DNA of 64,000 nt from Roseateles sp. (lineage in GTDB: Bacteria > Pseudomonadota > Gammaproteobacteria > Burkholderiales > Burkholderiaceae_C). The notes under the pieces were generated by a model that saw only the letters and a program-made list of their open reading frames with translations, had not been told where the DNA came from and did not search any database. Location: the NCBI GenBank assembly GCA_016790285.1, contig JAEUPJ010000030.1:62001-126000 (forward strand), read 5' to 3'. Both the position numbers and the translations under genes were made by a program. Positions 38,201-46,443 of this stretch are shown piece after piece (the first letter of the stretch is position 1; each line of letters begins with the position of its first letter).

Positions 38201-38592
38201 ACGTCTACCGCGGCCACACCGTGGTGCTGATGAACGAGGACACCTACTCCGACGGCGAGACGTTTGCCGAAGGCTTCAAGCGCCTGAAGCTGGGCCCCGT
38301 GATCGGCAAGCGCAGCTCGGGCGCCGGCGTGTGGCTGTCCGACCAGAACCGGCTGCTGGACAACGGCATCATGCGTGCGGCCGAGAGCGGGCAGATCGAC
38401 GCCGAGGGGCGCTTCCTCATCGAAGGCATCGGCGTGACGCCGGATATCGAGGTCGACAACCTGCCACGCGCGACCGCCATGGGGCAGGACGCGCAGCTGG
38501 ACGCAGCCATCGCCGAGCTCCAGCGCCGCATGGCCGAGCAGCCGGTGAAGGTCGTCAAGCCCGGCAGCTACCCGCGGCCCGTGCGGCCCTGA
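35248..38592 (+). CDS. Tricorn-like periplasmic serine protease (S41 family)
   Basis: A 1114-aa exported protease that probably degrades peptides in the envelope. The signal peptide is at residues 1-24. The next 540 residues are a WD/PD40-type propeller (repeated SPDGQWLAF, LSADGRTLYF, SPDGRWLAH, SPDGQWLYL). A Lys/Asp-rich linker at about 550-595 leads to a second, shorter beta-propeller, then a PDZ domain (GVGLKVGDVITAVNGRAT) and the S41 core. Tricorn catalytic residues are recognisable: His776 in SALHSQ, Ser1001-Asp in DTYSDGE, and Glu1059 in IEGIGVTPD. The ATG at 35248 has AGGAG seven bases upstream. Confidence 0.92.
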   Translation: MSRFPLAAFVAALALSGVTSAAAATPGFYRQPAIQGEQVFLVAEGDLWRVGMQGGEAQRLTTHSGQETQPAVSPDGQWLAFTGQYDGGTEIYVMPVAGGVPRRLTWEGGGMRVWGITAAGEVLYTGLDARPGSQLFAVDMKTGQRRQLPVGQASDAALSADGRTLYFTRSGLRGDNARQYRGGAIARLWVMDLAGKAEARPLVPEGSNDRRPLPYSSGGQARIAFLSDRDGTVNLWSANAQGGDLRQHTTHKGWDIRHASIDGSRVVYALGADLYLVDLAQAAEPRKLDIRLGGDFDQQRERWVKKPQDFLTDTAFAPNGERVLLAARGHLATQGVQQLRRAELPQPADGRCRRGEFSSDSKSVFAVCDFSGETEIWRFAANGTGQPERITSGATTLRLALLPSPDGRWLAHTDKEHRVWLTDLKARTTRQIAQGERGEAPQLLAWSPDAQALAWTRSVRHPDRAQLQLYSTADGRIHTLTSDRYDTTGAAFSPDGQWLYLASNRNFVATAGGSPWGDRNTGTFFGARSKLYALALQPGLRSPFAPKDELESPADKKADEQRAEDKKATDKNPTERKPDGKDAKDAKPDPKAKPTIQFEGLASRLYELPTPPGNYRSLGADGKRLWFLDQDLDRKAHLKSIAVDNQGGPAETLATDVRGYELSADGKKLMLVRNQPGGAAPEVLIVEAAPKLPADLAKQQVRWSDWQIATQPRAEWQQMFADAWRMHRDFFYDAAMHGVDWTAVRAKYEPLVSRVTDRFELAELMAQMVGEVSALHSQVGPGDTRAAPDEPGLAGLGGRFSRTPEGWRIEAIYAHETELPSEAPPLAAPGVGLKVGDVITAVNGRATAAAPHLLDLLRGQAGRQVLIEVKQGERTVQRIVTPVAQMRENQLRLNDWRVSRARAVEQASQGRIGYVHLRAMGPADIADFVREFYAANDREGLIIDVRYNNGGNIDSLILEKLLRRAWAFWQTRSPAGSATYANMQNVYRGHTVVLMNEDTYSDGETFAEGFKRLKLGPVIGKRSSGAGVWLSDQNRLLDNGIMRAAESGQIDAEGRFLIEGIGVTPDIEVDNLPRATAMGQDAQLDAAIAELQRRMAEQPVKVVKPGSYPRPVRP

Positions 38593-38758
38593 GCGAGCGG
38601 CGCGGCACGGCGCCTGGCCGTGCCGCGAACAGGCAACGCCATGTCACGGGCGTGCACAAATCGGCACTTGCGCCGCCCGCCGTGCATCGGCCTGCGCGGG
38701 GCGCGGCCAACTGCGGCCACCATCGCGGGCAAAGCAATCACGAGTCGGTGGGGCGCAA

Positions 38759-40357
38759 GTGACCGAGGAAGACGAGGTCGCACTCCAGCGCGCGCAGCAG
38801 GCGCTGGAAGTCGGCGACGTGGAACAGGCGATCTATCTCGCGCGGCAGGTGCTCAAGAGCGCCCAGGGCAGCCGCAACCTGCTGCATGAAGGCCGGGCGC
38901 TGGCCTGCCTGGCGGACTGCGACCGGCAGCTGTCACGGCTGCGGCGGGCCTTTGGCAACAGCCAGTCGGCCGTGCACCTGCTGCGCATGGCCCAGGACCT
39001 GGCCGGCGAGGTGATGGCACTGACGACGCTCGCGCACACCGCCGCGAGCCTCGGTCGCTCGGACGAAGCCGTGGAGAGCGCGCTGCTGGCCGTCTCGCTG
39101 TCGGAGGCCATGCCCGTGTCGCACCTGCAGCCGCTGGCGCACAACTACCTCGGCACCGCCTTCCTGTGGTGCCAGGACTTCGTCCGCGCCGAGGCGGCGT
39201 TCGAGCGCTCGGCGGATTTGGTGCAGGCCGACGAGCCCGGAGCGAGCCCCCTGCAGCCGCTGATCAACCTGGCCTTCCTGGAGGCCTGCCGCTTTGCCGT
39301 GCTGCGCTTCGAGGACGGCGCCGCGCCGCCCGTGGACAAGCTCCAGGCCCGGCTGGCCGACTGCGCCGAAATCGTCGACCGCCTCGGCGACGAAGGCCTG
39401 CTGCCGGGCATGACGGTCACCACGCGCGCCCTGGGGCACGTGTTCAACGGCATGGCTGCAGCCTGGGCGGGCGACCTGGAGCGCGCGTCGGCGGAGCTGC
39501 TGTGGTGCGACGCCTGGGAGACGCGCCATGGCCGCATCAGCTGGCTGACCGCCCTGCGCCGCTGGCTGGAGAGCGAAGCCGCAGCCGCCTGCGGCGACAC
39601 GGCGCTGGCCATCGAGCTCGGCCGCGAGATGATCACCGCCGCCGCGCAGGCGGAGCACGAGCAGCTGGCATGCCTCGGGCACCTGGTGGTGGCGACGCTG
39701 GAGCGCTTGCGCGGGGGCGCCCAGGCGGAGGCCGACGAGCTGCGCCGCCTGCGCCAGCGCGAGCAGGCACTGCGGCTGGAGGCGCTGGACAGCCGCGACC
39801 GCGCCGCGGCCTGGCAGCTGCAGGCTCGCGCGTCGGCCGACCAGATCCAGAGGCTCGAGTCGCGCTCGCGCATGCTCGAGCAGATGTCGCTGGAGGACAG
39901 CCTCACGCGGCTGCCGAACCGCCGCGCGCTGGAGCGCCGGCTGCACGCGCGCCTGGCGCCCGGGGCGGGCGGTGCGCGCGCCACCTGCGTGGCGCTGATC
40001 GACGTCGACCGCTTCAAGCACATCAACGACAACTTCTCCCATCAGGTGGGCGACGAGGTGCTCAAGGTGGTGGCCGCCGTGCTGGCGGGCGCCGTTCGCA
40101 GCGGCGACTTCGTGGCGCGGCTGGCGGGCGACGAGTTCGTCGTGCTGTTCGGCGATGCGCAGCTGGCCGATGCGCAACTGATCTGCGCCCGCATGAAGAG
40201 CGCCGTCCGAACGCATGACTGGCAGGCCATTGCCGCGGGCCTGCAGGTGAGCATCAGCGTGGGGCTGGAGCAGGCGCGCGCGGGCGAGTCGATGCAGGCG
40301 CTGTTGCAGCGCAGTGACGGCCAGATGTACGCGGACAAGCGGCGCTCGCGCGCCTGA
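38759..40357 (+). CDS. Diguanylate cyclase with TPR-like sensor region
   Basis: A 532-aa cytoplasmic protein. Residues 1 to about 350 are alpha-helical TPR-like repeats, followed by a coiled coil (about 325-375). The C-terminal GGDEF domain runs from DSLTRLPNRRALERRL onward. It makes cyclic di-GMP from GTP. The signature is AGDEF (A456-F460) rather than GGDEF, which remains active in some enzymes. Five residues before it, RSGD (R447-D450) matches the RxxD inhibitory site for product binding. The start is GTG at 38759. No membrane helix is seen, so the TPR region probably senses a protein partner. Confidence 0.9.
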   Translation: MTEEDEVALQRAQQALEVGDVEQAIYLARQVLKSAQGSRNLLHEGRALACLADCDRQLSRLRRAFGNSQSAVHLLRMAQDLAGEVMALTTLAHTAASLGRSDEAVESALLAVSLSEAMPVSHLQPLAHNYLGTAFLWCQDFVRAEAAFERSADLVQADEPGASPLQPLINLAFLEACRFAVLRFEDGAAPPVDKLQARLADCAEIVDRLGDEGLLPGMTVTTRALGHVFNGMAAAWAGDLERASAELLWCDAWETRHGRISWLTALRRWLESEAAAACGDTALAIELGREMITAAAQAEHEQLACLGHLVVATLERLRGGAQAEADELRRLRQREQALRLEALDSRDRAAAWQLQARASADQIQRLESRSRMLEQMSLEDSLTRLPNRRALERRLHARLAPGAGGARATCVALIDVDRFKHINDNFSHQVGDEVLKVVAAVLAGAVRSGDFVARLAGDEFVVLFGDAQLADAQLICARMKSAVRTHDWQAIAAGLQVSISVGLEQARAGESMQALLQRSDGQMYADKRRSRA

Positions 40358-40487
40358 GCGCCGGCTGCCGCGTCACCAGCGCCGCGCAGCGCGGGGCGGA
40401 CGCGACCGTGCAGCAGCCTCATGGGCGAGCCTGCCTGCGCGAAGGGCGACGCCAGCCACGGCTCCCACGCGAGCCCGGCGGTGTCTC

Positions 40488-41390
40488 TCAGGACTTGCCG
40501 GCGGGGGCTGCGCCCTTGCGCGCCAGCTCGACGAAGGCCTTCAGGTAGTCGATGTGCAATTCGCTTTCCCGGGCGCCGAGGTGGATCTGCTTGGCGACAC
40601 CCTTTCTGCCCAGCCGCACCGGCACCACGTCCATTCGTTGCGCGTACTCCTCGACCAGCCAGCGCGGCAGAGCTGCCACACCGCGACCGCTGGCGACCAT
40701 CTGCACCATGATGTCGGTGGTCTCGATGACCTTGTGGCGGCGCGGCGAGATGCCGGCCGGCATCAGGAACTGGGTGTAGACGTCGAGCCGCTCGATGTCC
40801 ACTGGGTAGGTGATCAGCGTCGCATCGGTCAGATGCTCGGGCTTGGCATAGGGCGCGCCAGCGAGGGCGTGGCGGCTGTTCACCACCAGCACCTGCTCGT
40901 AGTCGAACACAGGCTCGAAGTGCAGGCCCGGCTTGTGCAGCGGGTCGGGCGTGACCAGCAGGTCGATCTCGTAGCCGAACAACGCGCCGATGCCCCCAAA
41001 CTGGAACTTCTGCTTCACATCCACATCCACGTCGGGCCATGCTGTGAGGTAGGGAGAGACGACTTTCAGCAGCCATTGGTAGCAGGGATGGCACTCCATG
41101 CCGATGCGCAAGGTGCCGCGCTCTCCCGCGGCGAACTGCCGTACGCGCTGCTCTGCGAGCTCCAGCTGCGGAAGCATCCGGTTGGCCACCGCCAGCAGGT
41201 ACTCACCCGCCTGGGTGAGCCGCATCGACCGACCCTCCCGGAGCCAGATCGGCGTGCCAAGCCCGTCCTCCAGCTTCTTCATGGCGTGGCTGAGCGCCGA
41301 CTGGGTCACGCAAAGCACATCGGCCGCGGCGGTCAGCGAGCCTTGGCGCGCCACCTCCCGGATCACCGTGAGGTGCGAACGCTCAATCAT
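40488..41390 (-). CDS. metR: LysR-family regulator MetR
   Basis: A 300-aa transcription activator. The N-terminal winged helix-turn-helix contains VIREVARQGSLTAAADVLCV and TQSALSHAMKKLEDGLG. The effector domain begins GTLRIGMECHPCYQWLLKVV, matching MetR, which senses homocysteine and activates methionine genes. The open frame begins 18 codons upstream. I use the ATG at 41390, which starts the usual IERSHLTVIREV. The gene is divergent from the DUF1852/MesD pair, the typical arrangement for an activator of adjacent methionine genes. Confidence 0.9.
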   Translation of the reverse strand: MIERSHLTVIREVARQGSLTAAADVLCVTQSALSHAMKKLEDGLGTPIWLREGRSMRLTQAGEYLLAVANRMLPQLELAEQRVRQFAAGERGTLRIGMECHPCYQWLLKVVSPYLTAWPDVDVDVKQKFQFGGIGALFGYEIDLLVTPDPLHKPGLHFEPVFDYEQVLVVNSRHALAGAPYAKPEHLTDATLITYPVDIERLDVYTQFLMPAGISPRRHKVIETTDIMVQMVASGRGVAALPRWLVEEYAQRMDVVPVRLGRKGVAKQIHLGARESELHIDYLKAFVELARKGAAPAGKS

Positions 41391-41406
41391 GAGTGAAATT
41401 GATTGA
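41383..41406. promoter_or_regulatory. Inverted repeat at the metR start, possible regulator site
   Basis: TCAATC (41383-41388), 12 bases, GATTGA (41401-41406). It overlaps the metR start codon region and lies just upstream of the predicted mesX promoter. It could be an autoregulatory LysR-type site. It does not match the enterobacterial MetR box (TGAA-N5-TTCA) exactly. Confidence 0.3.
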
Positions 41407-41424
41407 TTGGTGAGAAAAGACCAT

Positions 41425-41453
41425 TTTACGTCATGCATCCGCATCCATACGAT
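41425..41453 (+). promoter_or_regulatory. Predicted sigma-70 promoter for mesX-mesD
   Basis: TTTACG (41425-41430), 17 bases, TACGAT (41448-41453), start near 41460 and 40 bases before the mesX ATG. The match is moderate, as expected for an activator-dependent promoter next to metR. Confidence 0.35.
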
Positions 41454-41499
41454 GCCGCCATCGGCTCATCCCTGATGGCGCCACCAGGCCCATGACCCC

Positions 41500-42483
41500 A
41501 TGAACCCACCGTTTGAATTCGCGCTCAAGCGCATCCGTTTCGATGAGCACTACCGCCCTTCGGACACCACGCGCCTCACCACCAACTTCGCCAACCTGGC
41601 CCGGGGTCCCGAGCGTCAGGACAACCTGCGTCGGGCCCTGCTGATGATCGACAAGCGCTTCAATGCCTTGGCGCACTGGGACAACCCGCAAGCCGACCGT
41701 TACCGGGTTGAACTGGAGATCATCTCCGTTGAATTGACCGTCGGCAGCCGTGCCACGAACGAGTCGTTCCCGGCCATCGAGATCCTCAAGACGCAGATCG
41801 CGGACACCCACACGGGCAAGTCCATCGACGGCATCGCCGGCAACAATTTCTCGTCCTATGTGCGGGACTACGACTTCAGCGTCTTGCTGCTGCGGCACAA
41901 CCAGCACCAGCCGGCATTCAGCGTCCCGGACCAATTCGGCGACCTGCACGGCAAGATGTTCCAGCACTTCGTCCACTCCGAGGCCTACCGGCAGCACTTT
42001 GCCAAGCCGCCGGTCATCTGCCTGAGCGTGTCGGACAACAAGACCTACCACCGCACGGAAACGCTGCATCCGGTGCTGGGTTCGGAATACGTGTCCAACG
42101 AGTGCTCCTTGACCGACCGCTACTTCCAGAAGATGGGCATGCGCGTGCGCTTCTTCATGCCGCCCCACAGCGTGGCGCCCCTGGCGTTCTTCTTCTTCGG
42201 CGATCTGCTCAACGACTACACCAACCTCGAGCTGATCAGCACCATCAGCACGATGGAGACGTTTCAGAAGATCTACCGCCCCGAGATCTACAACGCCAAT
42301 GCCGTCGCTGGCGCCTGCTTCCGGCCCAGCCTGAAGAACCCGGACCACTCGGTCACCCACGTCGTCTACGACCGGGAGGAGCGGGGCCGCCTGGCGGTCG
42401 AGCAGGGTCGGTTCGCCGAGGAACACTTCATCAAGCCCCACCGCGCCCTGCTCGAGCAGTGGGCGGCCCGCAGCGCTCATTGA
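41500..42483 (+). CDS. mesX: DUF1852 protein MesX, partner of methionine synthase MesD
   Basis: A 327-aa DUF1852 protein. Genetic work by Price and colleagues on core methionine synthases reported that MesD needs a DUF1852 protein and oxygen, and needs neither cobalamin nor methyl-tetrahydrofolate. The family opens FEFALKRIRFDEHYRPSDTT, as here. It contains RGPERQDNLRRALLMID and several conserved His/Asp/Glu residues (YDFSVLLLRHNQHQPAF, FVHSEAY, PPHSVAPLAFFFF) that could bind iron. It lies 110 bases from divergent metR and 33 bases before mesD, which fits a MetR-controlled methionine operon. Confidence 0.9.
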   Translation: MNPPFEFALKRIRFDEHYRPSDTTRLTTNFANLARGPERQDNLRRALLMIDKRFNALAHWDNPQADRYRVELEIISVELTVGSRATNESFPAIEILKTQIADTHTGKSIDGIAGNNFSSYVRDYDFSVLLLRHNQHQPAFSVPDQFGDLHGKMFQHFVHSEAYRQHFAKPPVICLSVSDNKTYHRTETLHPVLGSEYVSNECSLTDRYFQKMGMRVRFFMPPHSVAPLAFFFFGDLLNDYTNLELISTISTMETFQKIYRPEIYNANAVAGACFRPSLKNPDHSVTHVVYDREERGRLAVEQGRFAEEHFIKPHRALLEQWAARSAH

Positions 42484-42516
42484 GGCCGCACGCCCACTTT
42501 CATGCATGGACAGAAG

Positions 42517-43545
42517 ATGAAACCACTCTTGCCCACCTCGACCGCCGGCAGCTTGCCCAAGCCCTCGTGGATCGCCGAACCCGAGAAGCTCTGGTCACCC
42601 TGGAAGCTGCAGGGCGATGAACTTGCAGACGCCAAACGCGATGCGCTGAGCTTGTCGCTGCACGAACAACAGCAGGCCGGCATCGACATCGTGAGCGACG
42701 GCGAACAGTCCCGCCAGCACTTCGTCACAACGTTCATCGAACACCTGGGGGGCGTCGATTTCGAGAAGCGCGAGACCGTCCGCATCCGTGATCGCTATGA
42801 CGCGAGCGTCCCGACCGTCGTGGGCCCGGTGTCCCGCCGCCAGGGTGTGTTTGTCGATGACGCCCGGTTCCTGCGTCAGCAGACCCGGCAGCCCATCAAA
42901 TGGGCCCTGCCGGGCCCCATGACGATGATCGACACACTCTACGACGGCCACTACCGGAGCCGGGAAAAGCTCGCCTGGGAGTTCGCCAAGATCCTCAATC
43001 AGGAGGCCAGGGAACTCGAAGCAGCCGGCGTCGACATCATCCAGTTCGACGAGCCCGCCTTCAACGTGTTCTTCGATGAGGTCAACGACTGGGGCATCGC
43101 GACGCTGGAGAGGGCCATCGAGGGGCTCCAGTGCGAGACCGCCGTGCACATCTGCTATGGCTACGGCATCCCGGCCAACACCGAATGGAAGAAGACACTG
43201 GGGTCGGCGTGGCGGCAATACGAGCGTGTCTTCCCGAAGCTGCAGGCCTCCAGCATCGGCATGGTTTCGCTGGAATGCCACAACTCGCGCGTGCCGATGG
43301 CATTGATCGAACTGCTTCGCGGCAAGAAGATCATGGTCGGCGCCATCGACGTAGCCAGCAACGCGGTCGAGACCCCCGAGGACGTCGCCGACACGCTGCG
43401 CCGGGCCCTCCAGTTCGTCGATGCCGACAAGCTGTGCGCCTGCACGAACTGCGGCATGGCTCCGCTGCCTCGCACCATCGCCCGAGCCAAGCTGGAAGCC
43501 TTGAGCGCAGGGGCGGCCATCGTCCGGCGGGAACTCTCGAGCTGA
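42517..43545 (+). CDS. mesD: Core methionine synthase MesD (MetE C-terminal domain type)
   Basis: A 342-aa enzyme corresponding to the catalytic half of cobalamin-independent methionine synthase; it lacks the folate-binding N-terminal half. Zinc/homocysteine-site candidates are His211 and Cys213 (AVHICYG), Glu253 (SLECHNS) and Cys312 (CTNCGMAPL). GIDIVSDGEQSR and FDEPAF are typical MetE-core motifs. Together with DUF1852 it forms the MesD/MesX system known from aerobic bacteria. The methyl donor is not established. An ATG five codons upstream (42502) is possible; I prefer 42517, after GGA, because it starts directly with KPLLPTSTAGSLP. Confidence 0.9.
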   Translation: MKPLLPTSTAGSLPKPSWIAEPEKLWSPWKLQGDELADAKRDALSLSLHEQQQAGIDIVSDGEQSRQHFVTTFIEHLGGVDFEKRETVRIRDRYDASVPTVVGPVSRRQGVFVDDARFLRQQTRQPIKWALPGPMTMIDTLYDGHYRSREKLAWEFAKILNQEARELEAAGVDIIQFDEPAFNVFFDEVNDWGIATLERAIEGLQCETAVHICYGYGIPANTEWKKTLGSAWRQYERVFPKLQASSIGMVSLECHNSRVPMALIELLRGKKIMVGAIDVASNAVETPEDVADTLRRALQFVDADKLCACTNCGMAPLPRTIARAKLEALSAGAAIVRRELSS

Positions 43546-43589
43546 AGGCCTCAGCGCGCCCCCACGGAACGCCCCACCTCGCTTGCCCC

Positions 43590-44816
43590 TCAGCTCAGGG
43601 TCACCCGCGCGAACTTGCGCTTGCCCACCTGCAGCACATGCTCGCCGGCGTCGAGCTTCAGACCCTTGTCCGACAGCACCTCGCCCGCGCGGCGCACGCC
43701 GCCCTGCTCGACCATGCGCAGGCCTTCGCTGGTGGACGACACCAGGCCGGCGGCCTTGAGCACCTGGGCAATGCCCAGGGGCGCACCGCTGAGCTGCACC
43801 TCGGGGATGTCGTCGGGGATGCCGCCCTTGGCGCGGTTGTTGAAGTCCTGCTCGGCCGCGTCGGCCGCAGCGAGGCTGTGAAAGCGCGCAGTGATCTCCT
43901 TGGCGAGCATCACCTTGGCGTCCTTCGGGTTGCGGCCCGCGGCCACCTCGGCCTTGAGCGCGGCAATCTCGGCCAGCGACTTGAACGACAGCAGCTCGTA
44001 CCACTTCCACATCTGCACGTCGCTGATGGACAGGACCTTGGCGAACATGGTGTTGGCCGGCTCGGTGATGCCGATGTAGTTGTTCTTGGACTTGGACATC
44101 TTCTCGACGCCGTCCAGGCCTTCGAGCAGCGGCATGGTCAGGATGCACTGCGGCTCCTGGCCGTACTCCTGCTGCAGGTGGCGGCCCATGAGCAGGTTGA
44201 ACTTCTGGTCGGTGCCGCCGAGCTCCAGGTCGCTCTTGAGCGCCACCGAGTCGTAGCCCTGCATCAGCGGGTAGAGGAATTCGTGCACCGAGATGGGCGT
44301 GCCGGCGGCGTAGCGCTTGGTGAAGTCGTCGCGCTCCATCATGCGGGCCACCGTGTACTTGGCCGCGAGCTGGATCATGCCCACGGCGCCCAGCGGCTCG
44401 CTCCATTCGGAGTTGTAGCGGATCTCGGTGCGGGCCGGGTCCAGCACCAGCTTGGCCTGGGCGTAGTAGGTCTCGGCGTTGGCCTGGATCTGTTCCTTCG
44501 TCAGCGGCGGGCGGGTGGCGTTGCGGCCGGAAGGGTCGCCGATGAGGGACGTGAAGTCGCCGATCAGGAAGATCACCTGGTGGCCCAGGTCCTGCAGCTG
44601 GCGCATCTTGTTGAGCACCACGGTGTGGCCGACGTGGATGTCGGGCGCCGTCGGGTCCAGGCCCAGCTTGATGCGCAGCGGCACGCCGGTGGCCGCGGAG
44701 CGCGCGAGCTTCTTCGTCCACTCCGCCTCCGGCAGCAGTTCGTCCACGCCGCGGCGCGTGACGGCCAGCGCCTCCAGGACGGCATCGGTGACGGGGTATT
44801 GAGGAGCGTCGGACAT
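43590..44816 (-). CDS. tyrS: Tyrosine--tRNA ligase
   Basis: A class I aminoacyl-tRNA synthetase (408 aa). The HIGH motif appears as [19 protein letters not shown] as [11 protein letters not shown], and the C-terminal S4-like RNA-binding domain as [18 protein letters not shown]. The gene is divergent from the M23 peptidase gene. This tyrS-M23-anmK neighbourhood is characteristic of betaproteobacteria. Confidence 0.96.
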   Translation of the reverse strand: MSDAPQYPVTDAVLEALAVTRRGVDELLPEAEWTKKLARSAATGVPLRIKLGLDPTAPDIHVGHTVVLNKMRQLQDLGHQVIFLIGDFTSLIGDPSGRNATRPPLTKEQIQANAETYYAQAKLVLDPARTEIRYNSEWSEPLGAVGMIQLAAKYTVARMMERDDFTKRYAAGTPISVHEFLYPLMQGYDSVALKSDLELGGTDQKFNLLMGRHLQQEYGQEPQCILTMPLLEGLDGVEKMSKSKNNYIGITEPANTMFAKVLSISDVQMWKWYELLSFKSLAEIAALKAEVAAGRNPKDAKVMLAKEITARFHSLAAADAAEQDFNNRAKGGIPDDIPEVQLSGAPLGIAQVLKAAGLVSSTSEGLRMVEQGGVRRAGEVLSDKGLKLDAGEHVLQVGKRKFARVTLS

Positions 44817-44928
44817 GGCGAGGCTGGACCGGCAACAAGCCGAACCAAATTGTTAAGTTATTGATCCATCGGGGTTAACCGGCATGTCGGGTAGGACAAA
44901 GCCGTTAGAATTCACCCTCCGATTCAGG

Positions 44929-44949
44929 GGTGTTGCGCAAACGCAACCC
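44929..44949 (+). other. Hairpin in the leader of the M23 peptidase gene
   Basis: GG-T-GTTGCG, loop CAAA, CGCAAC-CC, with one bulged T. A TAGAAT hexamer lies at 44906-44911, so the hairpin would sit near the 5' end of the peptidase mRNA if that is its -10 box. Without a U tract it is not a terminator. Function is unknown. Confidence 0.35.
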
Positions 44950-45054
44950 TCTGCGCCGGAGCAAGGGATTTTAAGGGCGTGCCCACGAGCGCGCCCCTCG
45001 CGTGGAACCGGCCCTGCCGGGATTGCCCCTGCGACAACCCCCGGAACTGACAGC

Positions 45055-46443
45055 GTGACCGTTTTCCAGCAACGCCTTTCGCAACTCCAAGCCGGCCTGA
45101 AAAGCGCCGAAGCCTTTGCTGCCCGCCACCCCCGCGCGCTGACGGCCTCGGTCGTCGGCATGCTGAGCTGCTTCGCCGTGACGGCCTTCGGTATCGCCCC
45201 GCTGGCGCCTGACGCCGCCGAGCTGCCCAAGCGCACCCTCGTCGAAGCCGTGGCCATGCCCGACATCGAGGCCCAGCTCGACGAACTCGCCGCCCACAGC
45301 ATCGGCCTGAGCCGCGCCGAAGCCACGCGCTCCAGCGACACGCCCGACAGCCTGCTCAAGCGCGCCGGCGCCTTCGACCCCGCCGCCGCCGCCTTCCTGC
45401 GCGCCGACCCGCTGGCCCGCCGCATCTTCCAGGGCCGTGCCGGCAAGATGGTGCACCTGACGGCCGACGCGTCCGGCCAGGTGCAGAAGATCATTGCCCG
45501 CTTCCCGGCCGAGCGCGCCGAGCAGCAGGGCACGCACTTCACCCGCCTGACCATCGCCCGCGACGGTAGTCGTTTCACGGCCCGCACCGAGACCGCACCA
45601 CTGCAGGCCCAGGTGGCCCTGGGCAGCGGCACGATCCGCAGCTCGCTGTTCGCCGCGACGGACGACGCCAACATCCCCGACGCCATCGCCTCCCAGATGG
45701 CCGACATGTTCTCCGGCGACATCGACTTCCACCGCGAGCTGCGCAAGGGCGACCGCTTCAGCATCGTCTACGAAACCCTCACCGCCGACGGCGAACCCAT
45801 CACGTGGGACGGCGGCGTCGGGCGCCTGCTGGCCGGCGAGTTCACGAACAACGGCCGCACCTACTCGGCGGTCTGGTTCAAGGACAGCGTCACCAACAAG
45901 GGCAGCTTCTACGGCTTCGACGGCCAGAGCAAGCGCCGCGCCTTCCTGGCCAGCCCCATGGAGTTCTCGCGCATCACCAGCGGCTTCGCGATGCGCTTCC
46001 ACCCCATCATGCAGACCTGGCGCCAGCACAACGGCGTGGACTACGGCGCACCCACGGGCACGGCCGTGCGCACGGTGGGCGACGGCGTTGTCGAGATGGC
46101 CGGCTGGCAAAACGGCTTCGGCAATGTGGTGCACGTGCGCCACAGTGGCGACCGCACCACGGTCTACGCCCACCTGAGCCGCATCGACGTGAAGAAGGGC
46201 CAGCGCATCGAGCAGGGCCAGCGCGTCGGCGCCGTCGGCATGACGGGCTGGGCCACCGGCCCGCACCTGCACTTCGAGTTCCGCGTGGGCGGGCGCCACA
46301 TGGACCCGCGCATCATCGCGCGCGCCTCCGAGGCGGTCACGTTGCCGGGCTACGCCAAGTCGCAGTTCCTGCAGACCGTTGCCAGCGTGAAAACCCAGCT
46401 GGCCGTCGCCCAGACGATGGATGGCGTCTCTGCCGCCGACTGA
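45055..46443 (+). CDS. M23-family peptidoglycan endopeptidase (MepM-like)
   Basis: A zinc metallopeptidase (462 aa) of the envelope that trims peptidoglycan cross-links. One N-terminal membrane segment or signal anchor is at about residues 28-50 (LTASVVGMLSCFAVTAFGI). A middle OapA/LysM-like domain leads to the LytM core with HNGVDYGAPTGTAVRTVGDG (zinc His/Asp), HLSRI and GPHLHFEFRV. The open frame starts at 44884, but that N-terminus is unlike the family. The GTG at 45055 gives the usual short cytoplasmic start. Its end overlaps anmK by 23 bases. Confidence 0.9.
   Translation: MTVFQQRLSQLQAGLKSAEAFAARHPRALTASVVGMLSCFAVTAFGIAPLAPDAAELPKRTLVEAVAMPDIEAQLDELAAHSIGLSRAEATRSSDTPDSLLKRAGAFDPAAAAFLRADPLARRIFQGRAGKMVHLTADASGQVQKIIARFPAERAEQQGTHFTRLTIARDGSRFTARTETAPLQAQVALGSGTIRSSLFAATDDANIPDAIASQMADMFSGDIDFHRELRKGDRFSIVYETLTADGEPITWDGGVGRLLAGEFTNNGRTYSAVWFKDSVTNKGSFYGFDGQSKRRAFLASPMEFSRITSGFAMRFHPIMQTWRQHNGVDYGAPTGTAVRTVGDGVVEMAGWQNGFGNVVHVRHSGDRTTVYAHLSRIDVKKGQRIEQGQRVGAVGMTGWATGPHLHFEFRVGGRHMDPRIIARASEAVTLPGYAKSQFLQTVASVKTQLAVAQTMDGVSAAD

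Noticed and set aside
35203..38217. Minus-strand open frame of 1004 codons opposite the Tricorn-like protease
   Set aside because: It is the antisense of a well supported S41/Tricorn gene. Its composition (Ala/Gly/Arg/Val/His) is that of a high-GC shadow frame, and no family motif or ribosome-binding site was seen.
41383..41406. Classical MetR box (TGAA-N5-TTCA)
   Set aside because: No exact copy is found between metR and mesX; only an imperfect inverted repeat is reported.
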